Assembly (NCBI RefSeq): GCF_964355755.1 | Contig: NC_092676.1 | Location: 5,624,288-5,688,287 of the forward strand | DNA length: 64,000 nt | Reading direction: 5' to 3' | From: Antedon mediterranea | Lineage: Eukaryota > Echinodermata > Crinoidea > Comatulida > Antedonidae | Shown: positions 27,470-40,599 of the stretch, in pieces | Position numbering within the stretch: position 1 is the stretch's first letter | Layout of the letters: the number at the start of each line of letters is the position of its first letter | Position numbers and translations under genes: made by a program | The notes under the pieces: model-generated | Told to the model about the DNA's origin: nothing | What the model saw: the letters and a program-made list of their open reading frames with translations, nothing else | Database searches by the model: none

Positions 27470-27503
<34 letters not shown>
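26835..27503 (+). mobile_element. 5'-truncated LINE (CR1/L2-like), RT C-terminus and 3' tail
   Basis: 112 codons encode the end of a non-LTR reverse transcriptase: PVRYRIVFKILL, then INGMAPEYISD, then GDRAFSVTAPRLWNALP and FKKLLKTHLF, all standard for this region of CR1/L2-type ORF2. After the stop at 27171-27173 comes about 330 bp of 3'UTR ending GCGCTATAAAAATC and an ATT microsatellite, as expected for reverse-transcribed insertion. The upstream domains are absent, so it is dead on arrival. Confidence 0.9.
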
Positions 27504-29379
27504 GAGTCATAATTTGTTCTTATTTATCATGTTTTTTCCATATAAGGCGTTGTATGTTGGTAATAAATTTGTTATTAATATTATATTTATTATGATTTGC
27601 CTCTTATATTAACCTCAAGATTACTGTATTCAATTGTAATTCAAAATTTGTACTAGTAAAGAAGTCATTATCATTATTTGTATAGAACTTAATTCCTTGG
27701 ATTGACGACGACGAAGGTCATGTGACCACACGTAATCTACGTAATTCCACGCCCACGATTCAACGCGCATCACGGGTTACACTTCCTCCCCCAATTCACT
27801 AATTTTAGGCGTTCTTGCGTAACGAAACAACATAATAGTAACAATGTATAAAGAAAAAAAATCACGTCGATAGAAAGAGAGCCTAATATCGATGTGGTCC
27901 TCATCAAATAGTAAGAAACTGGTTATCTAGAAATTCTGAAAATCTGACGTCATAAGTTCAAAGTTTTTGTTTTCTTGGAATCATACCCAAAATGTTAAAA
28001 TAGGAGTTTTGTAATTATAGGAAAGCACTTAACAGTAAAGGAAAATAACAGATACAACAGTCCTAAAAATGTTAATGAAATATGATTGTAATGAATGATT
28101 AAAAAAACATGTTTAATATTTCAGACTACACTGTCGTAAGGCTAGGCCTAATTGTTAGTCCAGGCATAGGTTACCCCTATTAGAGTAGTTGAGTCAATTT
28201 ATAGACTTAAAGGACAACTAGACCGAGGACCATATTTTTATAACGTATTAAGGATGTACATATGATTTCAGAACCACCGCGAGATTAAGGATATCGCCAC
28301 ACGCGCTCGCCGTACAGCCGTCTCCGTAAATTGCTGTGACGTCACAGGTGCATCGCAAAATTTACGTCATGAGTTTTCTGGCAAAAGTCTGGCAAATCGC
28401 GAAATTTTCTAGTAAACACACTTTGTAAATAAATTGTAAAAAAAATAAATGTTGATTTTTTTTTATTGTTTCTTCTGCTTATCTGGACTCATTAAGTCAA
28501 GTTGATTCATTCATCAGTTCTCATCGATTGTTGATAGATCAAAATATCTATGCGCATGCGCACTTCTTTTTATTAGTAAAAACCATGAGAGATTTGTTTA
28601 AAGACGTTCATAGCTATACTGTATAGCTTAAATTGATATTGTTTTTTGTTTGTATTGTTATTGAAAAATAAGAAACTTAAAATCGATATTGGGACTCATT
28701 GAATTGGCGACTATATGTATATTAATGAATCGCTCTAAAGGACAAACCTCACTAATTGCTGTTCAAGTGATTTTTCATTCAACTATTGTTACCGAGAAAA
28801 GAATAGAAATAGACAGTGTAATAAATTATTCTTCTCGTCCAAGGACTTTAAACAACAGTGAGATAGAATAGGCTAATAATAATAGTGTTATATTAAAAAA
28901 TTAGTTCATGACGCCCCTGGGAAATTGAACTTAGGTCCCTGGATCGAAGTGGTCTTCAATGAAATAACTCTTGGGCGCCCAGGCGGATTTAGGATGTTCC
29001 AAAAGAGAGGAGACCGGGCTGCGACGGTACAGACGGCTCGACGGAAAGTGTTTGCACCGTGAAAATATCGCGACCGGGCTTGTGCAGCTGTGGGTCATAG
29101 GATCCCTCAGATACAAATTCTTAGAAACAGTTTCTACGCTTTATTAACCTCAATCCAGCGCACCATATCCTTAAAAATTAATACTTATACCATCTTTGGA
29201 GTTTGTAGCAACGTACATGTGTCTTTTCGCTTCTTGTGACAAATGGTACCATATGGTACTCCAAACATGACTTTTACATAATTAATTATTATAATGCACT
29301 GCATTTTTACGCCTATGATTCTCAGATTGTAATTTTGACTGCCTGGATTTAACGTAGGCCTATCTTATTTATTTTTCAG
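27504..29379. other. Upstream flank or 5'UTR intron of the tetraspanin
   Basis: No coding exon recognised. TGACGTCA occurs at 27945-27952 and 28337-28344. The GC-richer block 28905-29115 has a 61-codon minus frame (stop side 28931) that I cannot assign; it may be transposon-derived. Confidence 0.4.
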
Positions 29380-29399
29380 AAATATATAACAACAACAAA

Positions 29400-32313
29400 A
29401 TGTGTTGTCCATCGTTCGCAAAGGTTTTGCTGATCATATTCAATCTAGTTTTCTTTGTAAGTTTAATTTATCTTTCTTTTTTGTTCAAAATTGTATCTAT
29501 AAATGACGCTTAAATTGAATGTAATTGACACACAGTGACGCGTCGATGATTAGTTTTAATGATTAGGGGTGGGGGCGGGGGTAGGTGGAGTAACACTAAA
29601 GGATCATAGTCAACTTTCTATTGACTATGGGATAACATATTGGCTCAGTGGTGGCGCCAGCGGGGGGCCGGAGGGGGGGCCAGTCCCCCCCCCCCCGTCG
29701 GGGAAAGCTGCCCCCCCCCTCGGGGAGTATTGGCCATATTTGTCGGGGAGAAAAATATGATCATTTCTTTTCTGGTAAAAAATAAAACCATATTAAGTGT
29801 ACTACTATATATTTTAAGTAACTGCGGCATTCCATTTTTGACGTACGTACGATACACTGACAGCGAAGTAATCAGTATGTGGTACAATTGGCTTACTGAT
29901 GTATCGGATGTATGTAGGCAGGTAGCAGGCCAGCCTTTCATAGAGATCCCGTCCGATTTGTGACGTTATAAAAAGTATAGATTTGTATTAAATTTCGCTT
30001 TCTCTTACAGGTGATTGGAATCGTATTACTTTCTGTAGGAATATGGACAGTAACTGATCCTTACAAGCTTGAGATCTTAGACATCTTGGACAATGCAGTC
30101 GTAGCGAATACTGCCTATATTCTAATTGTTCTTGGTGTATTCATCATCATTGTGTCATTCCTCGGCTGCTGTGGTGCCATCAAGAAGAACAAGTGCATGC
30201 TAATAATGGTAAGAAGGTCACCATGGTCCACAATATGATTATAGAAATTATTGTTTTTCTATCAGGTTAAGGCAGAAAATACAGGAGGCGCTATATTTTC
30301 TGTCTATAAATGAATATACATGAACCTCATGGATATGCACGATGCGATGACTTAATTATGTTTGTAGATGAACACGCTCTGCTTGTTTATTATCATCGCC
30401 GTGATGACGACGTCTTATTATGCGCTCTCACTCCACTCCTCTCGTACCGCATACTGTACCATATAAGAACGTTCAATGAACTATTCGTTACAACGTAGAG
30501 AGAGATGGACAAATAAACATCTTCATTTTGAAATGTTAGACTTCAAATAGGCGTCACATTAATGTTACTGTAAACAGTGACCAACAACATTCAAGAAAGT
30601 GAACTAGTTTGTGGATATCTGTAAGCTGCTACTTTTAAACTATATTGCATTTTGTCTCCTTCCGCAGTACTTCATCATTGTCCTGCTCATCTTCTTGGTC
30701 CAGTTCATCGCTTGCTGTATTGCCGTCGCCTATAAAGAGGAGGTTGAAGACTTTGTCAACGATGAATTGTATGACACCATGGCTGATTACAAAGCTCCGT
30801 GGGATGACGATAACAACGTCAATCTAGCATGGAATGGCATCCAGTTTTTGGTAATTTCTATTCCATTGAATGCTTTTTTTAAATGTTGCTGTTACACCTA
30901 CTGTCCACTATACATTCTCTTACTAAGCGTAGAACCTGTGTACCCTAGCAAACTTTATTAATTGTACGGTATTGTTTGAAAACTCGGGGTTTGCTCGAGT
31001 TTGGAAAAATGGATTTTGGTTCTCTGCAGTTTTCCAAAGTTTTTCAATTGGTAAACACTAGGAAACTTTGGAAAACTTGTGTTAACAAACTAGGAGTTTG
31101 CTCGAGTTTAGAAACTAAAGTTTGCTAATGTAGACTAGCATTACTATACTATTAATAGGCATAATATATGATCATTGTCTACGTCTTGATTCTTTCTTTT
31201 TCCATGCCTCTTTTTTCCTTTTCTTTTTCTTTCTTTTATTTCTTATTTATTCTTTCTTTTTTCGAGTTTTTCTTCTTTTAAAAAATGTTGTTTTCTTTAT
31301 TCTTTCTGCTTATTCGTTTTTATTTCCCCTTCTCAATACGTTTATTAAGCATTTTTAAGCATTATTATTAATTATAAACTTTTAATCTACTGTTACTATA
31401 GGCCTAATAATAAACTAATTAATAACTTTTAATTATACTACAAATTGATAAATGAATTCTTTTTTTTCCAGCTTGAATGTTGCGGAACCAACAATTATAG
31501 TGACTGGCAGAATACTCCATATGCCGGTGAAAGTGATACGTATGATGGTATCACCTTGAATTATTATCCTCCATCATGTTGTAAGGTACGTCCCTTTTTT
31601 CCCCTGTTCAGTCAAGGGTAACTAAACTAAACGTAGGCTTGGTGTTTCATTAACACGACAATATTTAGAGAATCAGTAATTTTTTTTCCATAACAAATTT
31701 TTATTTTATATTAAAATAAATTTCATTTCGATATTTTCCTGCTTAGAGACGTAATATAACATCCTACAAAGCGATTAATTTTTTCAAATAATTCAGTGTA
31801 ATTCGTTTTTATCGAGAGATTTAAACCTGTTTGAAGTAATCATTTTTAAAGCGTATTCCCAGTCTACTCCTCAATTCGTGAGCCATTAGATTACTTCTGA
31901 TAGAGGGCTCTATGGCGTTCAATAGAGGGCGCTAATTATTGACCTTTTATTTACCATTGCAGGTTGCAGATCCAACTGATATTCCAAGCGGCCAAGATTT
32001 CCCCGACGTCACTGATCCTACAGGCTGTATTAATAATCCTAGTAAGGACAACATGAATATGGTTGGATGTATTGGCTCGTTTAAAGATTGGGTAGAGGAA
32101 AACGCTCTATACGTCGGTGGTACTGGCTTGGGTCTTGCTTTCCTTGAGGTAAGATAGATTGAACGATTTCAGTGTACATCTCATTGCCTTATAAATCTTC
32201 CTTTTCTGCATCATTGGTACTCACCATTATTTCATTTTATTATATATTCGTAATATATACATAACAAAAAAATTAAATTAAGGAGACCAAGGTCAACCTA
32301 AATCACTGTAGCT

Positions 32314-32345
<32 letters not shown>

Positions 32346-32541
32346 GTCGTCATCGTCATCATCGTCGTCATCGTCATCATCGTCACCATAGTCAATCCCA
32401 CTTTATTCCTGACGTCATCCTTCTCTCTGCCAACCTTTTCATCCTATCTTTATCAATGACTATTTTCTCTTTTTTCTTCAGATCTTTTGCATGGTATTCG
32501 CGATGTGTATCTACTGTGACGCCAGAAAAGAGGAGGCCTAA
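29400..32541 (+). CDS. Tetraspanin, six coding exons, 265 residues
   Basis: Four-pass membrane organiser of the tetraspanin family. Exons: 29400-29456, 30011-30208, 30668-30850, 31472-31585, 31963-32148, 32482-32541; every junction is phase 0 with GT-AG. TM1 is about 8-30, TM2 54-73, TM3 84-106 and TM4 233-257. The large loop (107-232) has the signature CCG at 149-151, a second Cys pair at 182-183, C206 and C220: six cysteines, a common tetraspanin pattern. A sequon N154-Y-S is present. Juxtamembrane C2/C3, C72/C73 and C81 are likely palmitoylation sites. The tail is short (DARKEEA). An acceptor (TTTTTCAG|29380) lies 20 bases before the ATG, so the 5'UTR is spliced. I cannot name the exact orthologue. 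Confidence 0.95.
29646..29750. repeat. G/C-homopolymer-rich block in tetraspanin intron 1
   Basis: Begins CAGTGGTGGCGCC, then has long G and C runs. The start resembles a hAT terminus, but no matching right end was found. ORFs across it on both strands are low-complexity artefacts. Confidence 0.5.
32317..32392 (+). repeat. CAT/CGT microsatellite in tetraspanin intron 5
   Basis: About 75 bp of (CAT)n with interspersed CGT triplets. Confidence 0.9.
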
Positions 32542-33847
32542 GGATGGATAACGTTTATTCAATTATTGGTTGGCCTATTATAGGTCTTTGTCTTAATCTT
32601 TACACAAAAAACCCCACTCGTTTTATACCTTTGATGTGAATAATGATTTTATTAAATGTTCATGTTTTAATGGATTGTGTTTACCATTGCCACAAACCTC
32701 ATTCGTCAGTGGAACCACACAATTTCACATGTTGACGCGAATGCGTTCAAACGCGTCGACATGTGTAATTTTGTAAGGCTTGGGAAAACATTCAAGCTTG
32801 TATGATTTTTGGTACTTTCCTAGTCGAGTTTCTTGCCATTCTTACCACAAAAGCAGATGAGTATACCCAGTCAGCAATGTTATGCGCCGTGCAATTTTAA
32901 GCACGTTTTTGCACATAGAAATGATTTGTGTAAGCAGGTGTGTGCGCACTTATGAAGACATAATTGCTCTTCCGTGTGGACATGTTTGTGTTTGCGTTTG
33001 AGCTCATTTTGTTTCGTTATCGTTTCGATTGTAATTTAGCAAAATCTGACATTGTGTGTTAGGATGTTTTTGTGTGTTCTTTTTTATATGGTATGGAAAC
33101 TAGAATTTAGTTTGTAATCTATCAGAATATTGTTATTTAATTTTATATTATTGATAATAATAGGGAGCTTTTGATTTGCGTCAACCTGTGACCTGTGACC
33201 TCATGCTAATTTATTGTGCGTTTGGCAATTTTTGTCATGTCGTTGAACCCAAACGGTCGTCGTGAAAAAAAAAACGAAATCGATTATTTGGACGACAGCT
33301 TGGGAAAAATGACGTATTGCATAATAAATTAAGTCCTGGGTCAAAGGTCATCACATTTTGAAGGCTATCTAATGTTGACAAGTAGTACTATGCCTATGAC
33401 GTTGTTACGAGGACATTATATATTTAAATATTTCATGATCAGTATTCTACATTTATCAATATATTTAGTATGACCTATGACCTATTACATTCATTACTTG
33501 TTAACTATGAAACGCCATAGTTTATCAACAGTTAAATCATACCACTGGTATGCTTGGTACGCTATACGATATTATTTTACTAAAACATCTACTTTAGAAA
33601 AGGTGCGCTTGTTATATTTTAATCCTATTATACTGTATTTTTTGACACTGTGGCCTTCCATAGGATAAAACCACTTTTGATCTTCGCTCATATCGTTGGG
33701 AATTGTTATATTTAGTATTGGGCTAATCGTTAGTTGGTGCTTAATTTGCGACTACATGATATCATTTTTTTACTATGAAAATGTATAGATTTTAATCGTA
33801 TATTTAGCTATTCTATTTTTATCTTTGTATAACGGTGTGAGAGTATA

Positions 33848-33853
33848 AATAAA
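33848..33853 (+). terminator. Tetraspanin poly(A) signal
   Basis: AATAAA about 1.3 kb after the tetraspanin stop, with no closer convincing consensus. It implies a 3'UTR from 32542 to about 33870. Confidence 0.6.
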
Positions 33854-33943
33854 AGTAATGCACATTTAGTAAAAACTCGCTTTCTCCTTTAATTGCTTAC
33901 GTAGTCGGCATAAAATAATAATATCCGATTTAAATAGTTCCAG

Positions 33944-34240
33944 CAGTGGCGTAACGGCTATGAACGTTCATTGGCTAAACCCAGGAGCACCGGAGCATAT
34001 GGGGGTCCCTGGGCAGTGCGTGCCCAGAGGAAAAATACAGGCATTGAAATATGTCGAAAAAGGCTCAGGGCGTTTTTAAAATCGTCAAAGTCTCCGTCGG
34101 CATTGAAGGCCAGCTGCAGAGTGGCGTAACGGCTATGAGCGCTCATTTGCTAAAACCCAGGGGCCCGGAGCTGGGAGGGCCGGGCCGGGCCACTTAGGGT
34201 TCCTAAACTAGGTGTCTCAGGCCTCTGCGTTACGCCACTG
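33944..34240. mobile_element. Non-autonomous hAT element with 8-bp TSD
   Basis: The termini CAGTGGCGTAACG and their perfect inverse (CGTTACGCCACTG) are flanked by the exact 8-bp duplication AGTTCCAG (33936-33943 and 34241-34248). A second internal copy of the left end (GTGGCGTAACGGCTATGAGC) begins near 34121, so the element contains a partial internal duplication. No transposase. Confidence 0.95.
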
Positions 34241-34640
34241 AGTTCCAGTATTACTTATGAAGATGATTATAAAACAATACGGTACATTGTAATTATTGAG
34301 ATTTTAGAAAGCTTTTGAACAATAAAACAAAATGTCAAATACAAATCCCAGTGAATATCTACGAAGAAGAAACTTTTAAGTTTAATTATTATAAATAGGC
34401 CAAGATACGATATTAACGAATAATTTAGTAACATCCGTATTTTCTACAAAAATTAGGCCTACAATCAATGTATCTCAATGCAGTTTATTTGCGATTTGAC
34501 CCAGGGTTACAGCGGTTTACCACCTAAGACCAACGACCCTATGACTAAACATTGTCGAAAACTACAGGTGACAAATTAGTATTGTAAGCACGCTGCATAT
34601 AGCACACCCACTATCGAGTGTTGAAATTAACCCTAGCCAA

Positions 34641-35432
34641 TGAATACAATACAATTCAAATTCAATAAACTTTATTGTCAAACTCATGAATGGCTTGAAA
34701 CTTTGGCTGAAAGTACACACATTAAAATTGTCTAAAAACATTGTCGGACAAACAGTAAAAAAGAATAAAATCACATAAAACTGAGAACAAGATGTCATAT
34801 AAAAAGTTAAAAGAGGGCACAAAAAATACAGATTGAGTTAAAAATACAGCTAAGATACTTATTGCGTTTATCTTTTTCACATTACATTAAAATGCCTCAT
34901 AGCAGATGAGAGAAAGGATCTACCTAGGCGTTCAGTGTTCCAGTGAGGATATGTAATACGCCCAGGCCGGCTTAACGTAATGTACTGGTTAAGGGGGTGG
35001 CTAACATCTGACATAATAACTTTAAGTTTATTTGTTAACAACTTCATCTGATTTCTTAATATCGTTTCCTATTATCCTTTTGGCAGATTTACTTATTCTT
35101 TGTACTTTTTTCATGCATTGCTGGTTTAAATTGTTGAACCAAACTATTGCATTAAAAGTTAAAACAGATAAAATAACAGATTCATAAAATAAAGTCAAGA
35201 GCTTATTGCACACATGAAATTTCTTCAATCTTCTCAAAAAGTACAGTCGTTTATAACAATTGTGGTAACTAACTTAGTGTTTTCCTTCCAATTAAGTTTA
35301 TCATCGATTACTGTGCCTAGATACTTAAAGTTACTAACAACTTCTACTTCATCGTTTAATATACATAGCTTATCATGTGTTTTGATACCTTTTCTAAAAT
35401 CAATGATCATTTCTTTAGTCTTGTACAAGCCA
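34641..35432 (-). mobile_element. Truncated LINE with RT C-terminus and 3' tail
   Basis: Two minus-strand frames, joined by a shift or stop near 35236, encode the end of a non-LTR RT: KTKEMIIDFRKG, then VSNFKYLGTVIDDKLNW, then LRRLKKFHVCNKLL, YESVILSVLTFNAIVW and RISKSAKRIIG. Downstream, a frame containing HPLNQYITLSRPGR and LSSAMRHFN continues to about 34890. The 3' end has GACAATAAAGTTTATTGAA, typical of LINE tails. 5'-truncated. Confidence 0.9.
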
Positions 35433-36008
35433 CTTATTGGCTGATCACACTAATGGAATGTTCAACAGAGCGGGTTAATTTGAATTACAATAGCTGGCAC
35501 GTGAAGCCAGCTTCTCCTCTCCAAGTATTCGTCATTCATTCTGTAAGTAAGCAGCGGAGGAGGGCGTGAGCTGATAGAGGCTTCAGTTGGTATGTACTAT
35601 TAATACTTTTATCAAATTTGGCAATATAGTTCCCTTTAATACTCCTTATTTGCCCTAAAACATCTTGATAACAATTTACCAAGTCAAATCGTCTAGGCCT
35701 ACGTGGTATAATATTTTGTTTCATAGTTGGTGCAATGCAAAATAATGTCCAGTCTCACACACTGAACACAGGTTGCAAATTCAAGTTTAATTGGCTTAAA
35801 GACATTTTTATACGTGTACATTCTACAAACAGCAGGGCCAAGTGTAGGTCTTTAATAAATTAAGTTTTATTTGGACTATTAGTTCCTTTTTTACTTCCAT
35901 TCAGAAATAATTCTTATGGCCTGAGTAACTATACCTACTGTGAATATCTATTGTCATAATATACAGTATAGATTTGAATTTGTCTTTAGCTTTATCTTGC
36001 TCGATGAC
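35433..36008. other. Non-coding stretch, nothing recognised
   Basis: AT-rich sequence between the LINE and the next M3 MITE. The short frames here show no known domain. Confidence 0.4.
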
Positions 36009-36322
36009 CTTAAAAATGTATCGTCCCCCCAAAACATGAAAATCAAGATTAATAAAAAAATATTGAATAGGCTATTTTGCAATTTTAATAAAGTTAACTT
36101 CACTTCCGTAAAAAGTTTTCACTTATTAAAAGGCAAAATAAACAATTAATTCAACCAAAAACCCATTGAATTTTGGTCAACCTAACTATTTTTTGTGTCA
36201 TGAAAATAATTTTTTTTTCGATCCAATTTTTGGTAAAAGTGAATAACTATTATGTGACATTAAAATGGAATATTCAACAACAGCATTTTTTTAATTATTT
36301 TTTCATGGTGACAATATACCTT
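36009..36322. mobile_element. M3 MITE
   Basis: Left end CTTAAAAATGTATCGTCCCC, internal TGTGACATTAAAATGG and a diverged right end (GTGACAATATACCTTA). The two plus-strand frames across it are spurious. Confidence 0.65.
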
Positions 36323-36952
36323 ACGCCGTGGCTAAAGATACAGTACCGTATCCATACTTCTAAAAAACTAAAGGTACGGGCGCTTCCGTTTGCTAAAGGT
36401 ACGTTAAAATTGCATTAAGTTAAACCCTTCATTTTTTCCAGGTCGTACGATTATGGTTACAGTTTGGCCGCTTTAACGTAGGTAATTAATTTATGCAAAA
36501 TTATTCATGACGTACTGATGTCGCTTGACGTTCACGCCTCGTTATCCTCTGCATCAAGATGCTCAGAACTGGTATACGTGAAGACACATAGTAAGACCTA
36601 ACAACCCGAACCATTGGAACTAGCATACGTGTATAATTGTATGTGTAAATGTATGCCCATGCATTCATGTACACGTATGGTAATTGTAAATGGTTCGTTG
36701 TTTTTCAGAAGGACTAACACATATGTTTAATTAGTATGCAAATTACAGGTGGATTGAGCTGATATATCGTATCTAAATCCCTTTCCCCAAAACACATTTG
36801 TGTAATGTTGTATCATGCGTAGATAGGATATACATTGTTTTAATGGTATGCTTGCATATATCCTTGCCTTATACCTATATATTTGTGCATGTGATATGTT
36901 AATGCTTTGTATACAAATGTATTCTATGATATTATTCCTTTACTAACATTAT

Positions 36953-37110
36953 AGCGGATGATTGCAACGCCTTGATAATGTGGATGTACCTGGAGAAGCC
37001 TGTATAGTTGATAATTTTAATAATGTATGATTATTTGTAAAAATTGTATAAATTTCAAACTTTTGCATGCCATGATTTTATTTGTTGAATAAAGATATTC
37101 TGAACAAATT
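36953..37110 (+). other. Candidate terminal exon with poly(A) signal
   Basis: Acceptor TAACATTATAG precedes a short open frame (DDCNALIMWMYLEKPV then stop). AATAAA follows near 37088, with a GT-rich run after it. It looks like the last exon of a plus-strand transcript, but I found no partner exon. It may be an unannotated lncRNA or an alternative 3' end. Confidence 0.25.
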
Positions 37111-40040
37111 TGTGTGACTTTACTACTTTATTGAAAAACATTTTTTTTGTCTTTGTTTTTTTTTTTTTCGTTTTGTTTTTTTCTTTCTAACATTAATCGT
37201 AAATGTAGATTAGTTTTGTTCGCATGATACAACATGCCGTTGTACAATATCCCTATAATGTTGTACACTGGCTTCCATTATTTTTTCTACAGGTGGACTC
37301 GAAGGTAAGTAACTAACGCAGCAAGATACGAAGGCAAGGATTTTACCTCTTGGGTTAACCACCGGGCATCTCCATGGGTCTCAAATGTGCTTAGACTGTT
37401 AGGGTTGTGATATAGCTAAAAACAAACTCATGATTTAATTTTTTATTTTGTTTTCTTTGTTGCAACTGCTTCTGACAACGTTGAGAGAATGTAAACTGTC
37501 AAAACTGTTGGTGTCGTCTGCGACACAAACCTTTACCTTTCTATCCAGTTAGTGTCTTTGCACGTCAGCACATCATAGCATGACTGTCACTAACTTAAAA
37601 TAAAATTTCCATCGAATATGGTTATACAAGGTAGTTGTATAGGGCGGCTCTTTGAGTAACTGTATTTGATATAATATACCCGTAGGCCTAAAATAAATGA
37701 ATTTGAAAAATTGTAACGAATAATGTTTTAAATAAATATAGAACACATTAAACAAATACTGTGTTGAAGTAGGCTGCATAGGAGTCTATATAGGGAGGCT
37801 TCTTGTAGTCTTTTCAACATGTAAACAAATTGAGTTAATAATAATAATAATAAATAAAGCAAAATAACAACACGTTTACATACATACATACAGTTAGGTT
37901 AACATAGATCAAGACACCATCTTCCAGTTTGTCATTATGGCGGACAGTATTAGAAACATCGCGAGGTGTAGGCTAGGCTCACTCTTGTAAACTGTCTGCC
38001 AAATGTCATACTGGAAAACAACAAACAATAAATTATTCATTAGGCATCGTTATGTGACTTTGGTTAAATAACACATGCGAGTTCCACAGCCTAATGTACC
38101 ACGTCATTGTCAGTGAGTTATTCTAATCAGTGTACTTCTGTTACCCTGTGCCAAATAGCTCCGTACAAATGTCAGTGGTGATCTTTTGGTGTTAATGGTT
38201 GGTCTTTAGAGGTCTTGTTCCAATCTTTAAGCCAACGTCAATTTTAAACGCTCGAGCAACCCTCAAACGGGACTTGAGATTTTGGAAGTTTTTGGAACAA
38301 TGTTGTATCCGTTTTGTATTGTTTTATGTTGGCTTATATATGGCTGTGTAAACGCCAAAACATAAACGAGGTTTGTATGTATAATGGCCCTCCTTCTGAT
38401 TTCGATATCAACAGTTTATGTCGCCTGGAATAGGAGTGATACATAAGCGCTGAGAGGAGCGTTTGAAGTACTAACGATTACAAAAGTATATTAATAATCT
38501 ATAATGGTTTTCCCTGCATGCGGCTCCCTCTCGTACTCTCAGCAAATCCAAAATCTCTTTAGTGGTAAACTGGGTGTGTACAACTCACCTCGATCCCCTT
38601 ATCTTAATTCCTATAATCTGGTTTAGGCCAAGATATCTATTTTGTATTTTATAGTTTCAGGTCAATTTTTTTGGTTATAGCCTCGTAGTGTATTCAATGA
38701 TAATTCAACATGCATGCCCAAACGTTATCGAAGATAAGTATAATGAGTACAATATACTTTTTAAAAATGTTTAAATTGAATGACTGACCTTTACTCAGTC
38801 ATACACATAAAGGAACCTATATTTTAGTACCGATGGCCAATGTATCCAGAAACACACAGGAATGTATCATGTAATTTCTGTTTAGGCTTTAGCCCACTCT
38901 CACTCCTGGTTGTTATTCATTGGTGGCCAAATAAATATATTATTATTAGGTCTATATTGATACATATAACTTAATCAGATTTTCTACGAGTCGGACCTCG
39001 CATTACTACCTACCCTTGCCTTACCTGGTCATTCTAAATATTTCAGCTTGCATAATGTGTAATAAAAGAATCAAATTTCCATCCAATTTCCATTATTATA
39101 AAAAGTTGGAAATGTTTTTTGAATATTAATACGGTTTATTTTAAATACTAAACAATGAATTTATGACTTCTGTGACGTTGGGGTTTTCTTTTTAAATAAC
39201 AAATAACTTTCAATATTTATAACAACTAAAATTCATCTCATTTTCACCCGTGAGAGTTGAGTTTGAACTATTTTGTATTGTGGCGGAGTGATTTGTGGAA
39301 TTGTAGGCCTACTGTGTTAGAGGAGTGATACGGATTTCATAATATCATTGTGACGTATTCACACTTTGTTTTCAGCATCCTGGACTTTGAAGACCTTTGA
39401 ACTCAGCCTTACCAACGTCTGCTGCGGACTTATTATGTTAACACACTTTTTTAACAATAACTTAAAAGTAAAAACCTCAATTATCAGAAGTCAACTAAAT
39501 TGCCAAATAAGATTTATGCAGAATAGTTTACTAATGAAATTTTACTTATTGATTGACAAATATTTGTATAACTACGATATTCCATCACGTTGCAAGCTAA
39601 GAGTATCTAGAAATGGCCAAAGCAAAAATGTGTACTAGTACACACATAACAACTGTCACTGTCCACACACATTGGGCACTGTGGGGGAACAATAGTTTAC
39701 TGAAAGGCTTCCAGTATAAAGATTTTTTTTTTTAATGCTTACATAATTAATGAATGACTGTATGCCTTGTTAACCTTCTCTTTGTGAAAAAATATCAATT
39801 TTGCTTCCTAGATGATGCAGAAGAAATTGGACATATATAACCCTGAAAAAAAAAACAATATGTTAAGTTTATACAACATGTTTTTATTTTTGCAATGTCA
39901 TTGAGTATAGACTTGCCATTAAAATACAAGGAAAGAGCGGAAATACTAAAAGGTAATTACTGTATAGTATAAATAATTTATTGAAAATTAAGTCTATTTT
40001 GCTGGATTTTAAGCTTTTACTTGTAATCTTAACGTAACAT
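37111..40040. other. Non-coding stretch with a short palindrome
   Basis: AT-rich sequence. 37924-38014 is an inverted repeat (arms contain CCAGTTTGTCATTATGGCG and its diverged inverse). A 90-codon frame at 39366-39638 follows a TTTTCAG but has no recognised domain. Confidence 0.4.
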
Positions 40041-40590
40041 GTAATCTTTTAGGAAACCGACAACTGATCGATGTTTGTAGTGATGTGATACTGGCTGTAG
40101 ACTTCCAGCGCTTCACCAAACAACTTTTACATGTATGACGACTAAACTACAGTAACGTAATCGTGCTAGATGACAACGAAGAAAAACAAAGACGGTATCC
40201 TTCAGAGAACGGTAAAGATCTTTTTATTTCACATATATTTCAAAAACAATTTGCTATTTCTGTTAAGAATGCTTTTATTTTGCAATGCTTAAACATAAAT
40301 TATCTTTCAGAAAACAACTGATCGATTCTTGTGATTGTAGGCCCTCTTACATGTAGGTTACCAGTCGACGTTTTACAAACAGCTTTTATATGTATGAAGT
40401 CTACTAATACAGCGAAGATGACAATCAAGAACTTGAATGTAGTGTCTGTACTTCTATCTCTCAGTGCGTATCCCTTTATGCATTTTCCAAGTAATTTCGT
40501 TCAGTTTCTGATATTTATAATGTTCATGCATTGAAAACATTGCTTTATATTTAATTATTACTAAAACATTTTATTTTCAGGTCATAAGCA
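40041..40590 (+). repeat. Two diverged tandem copies of a ~270-bp unit
   Basis: Each contains AACAACTGATCGAT or AACTGATCGATG, an acceptor-like TTTTAG/TTTCAG before it, and ACAACTTTTACATGTATGA or ACAGCTTTTATATGTATGA. They lead directly into the satellite at 40600 and may be its founder sequence. Confidence 0.5.
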
Positions 40591-40599
40591 GACGATGTT

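Noticed and set aside
29569..29963. Overlapping frames around the G/C-run block in tetraspanin intron 1
   Set aside because: Gly/Pro-rich low-complexity translations of homopolymer runs inside an intron.
37939..37971. ATGGCGGAC as a possible protein start with a nearby GT donor
   Set aside because: It lies inside an inverted repeat (37924-38014) whose other arm has the matching inverse, so it is part of a palindromic repeat.
39366..39638. 90-codon frame following TTTTCAG
   Set aside because: No recognised domain, no donor, AT-driven composition; not enough to call an exon.
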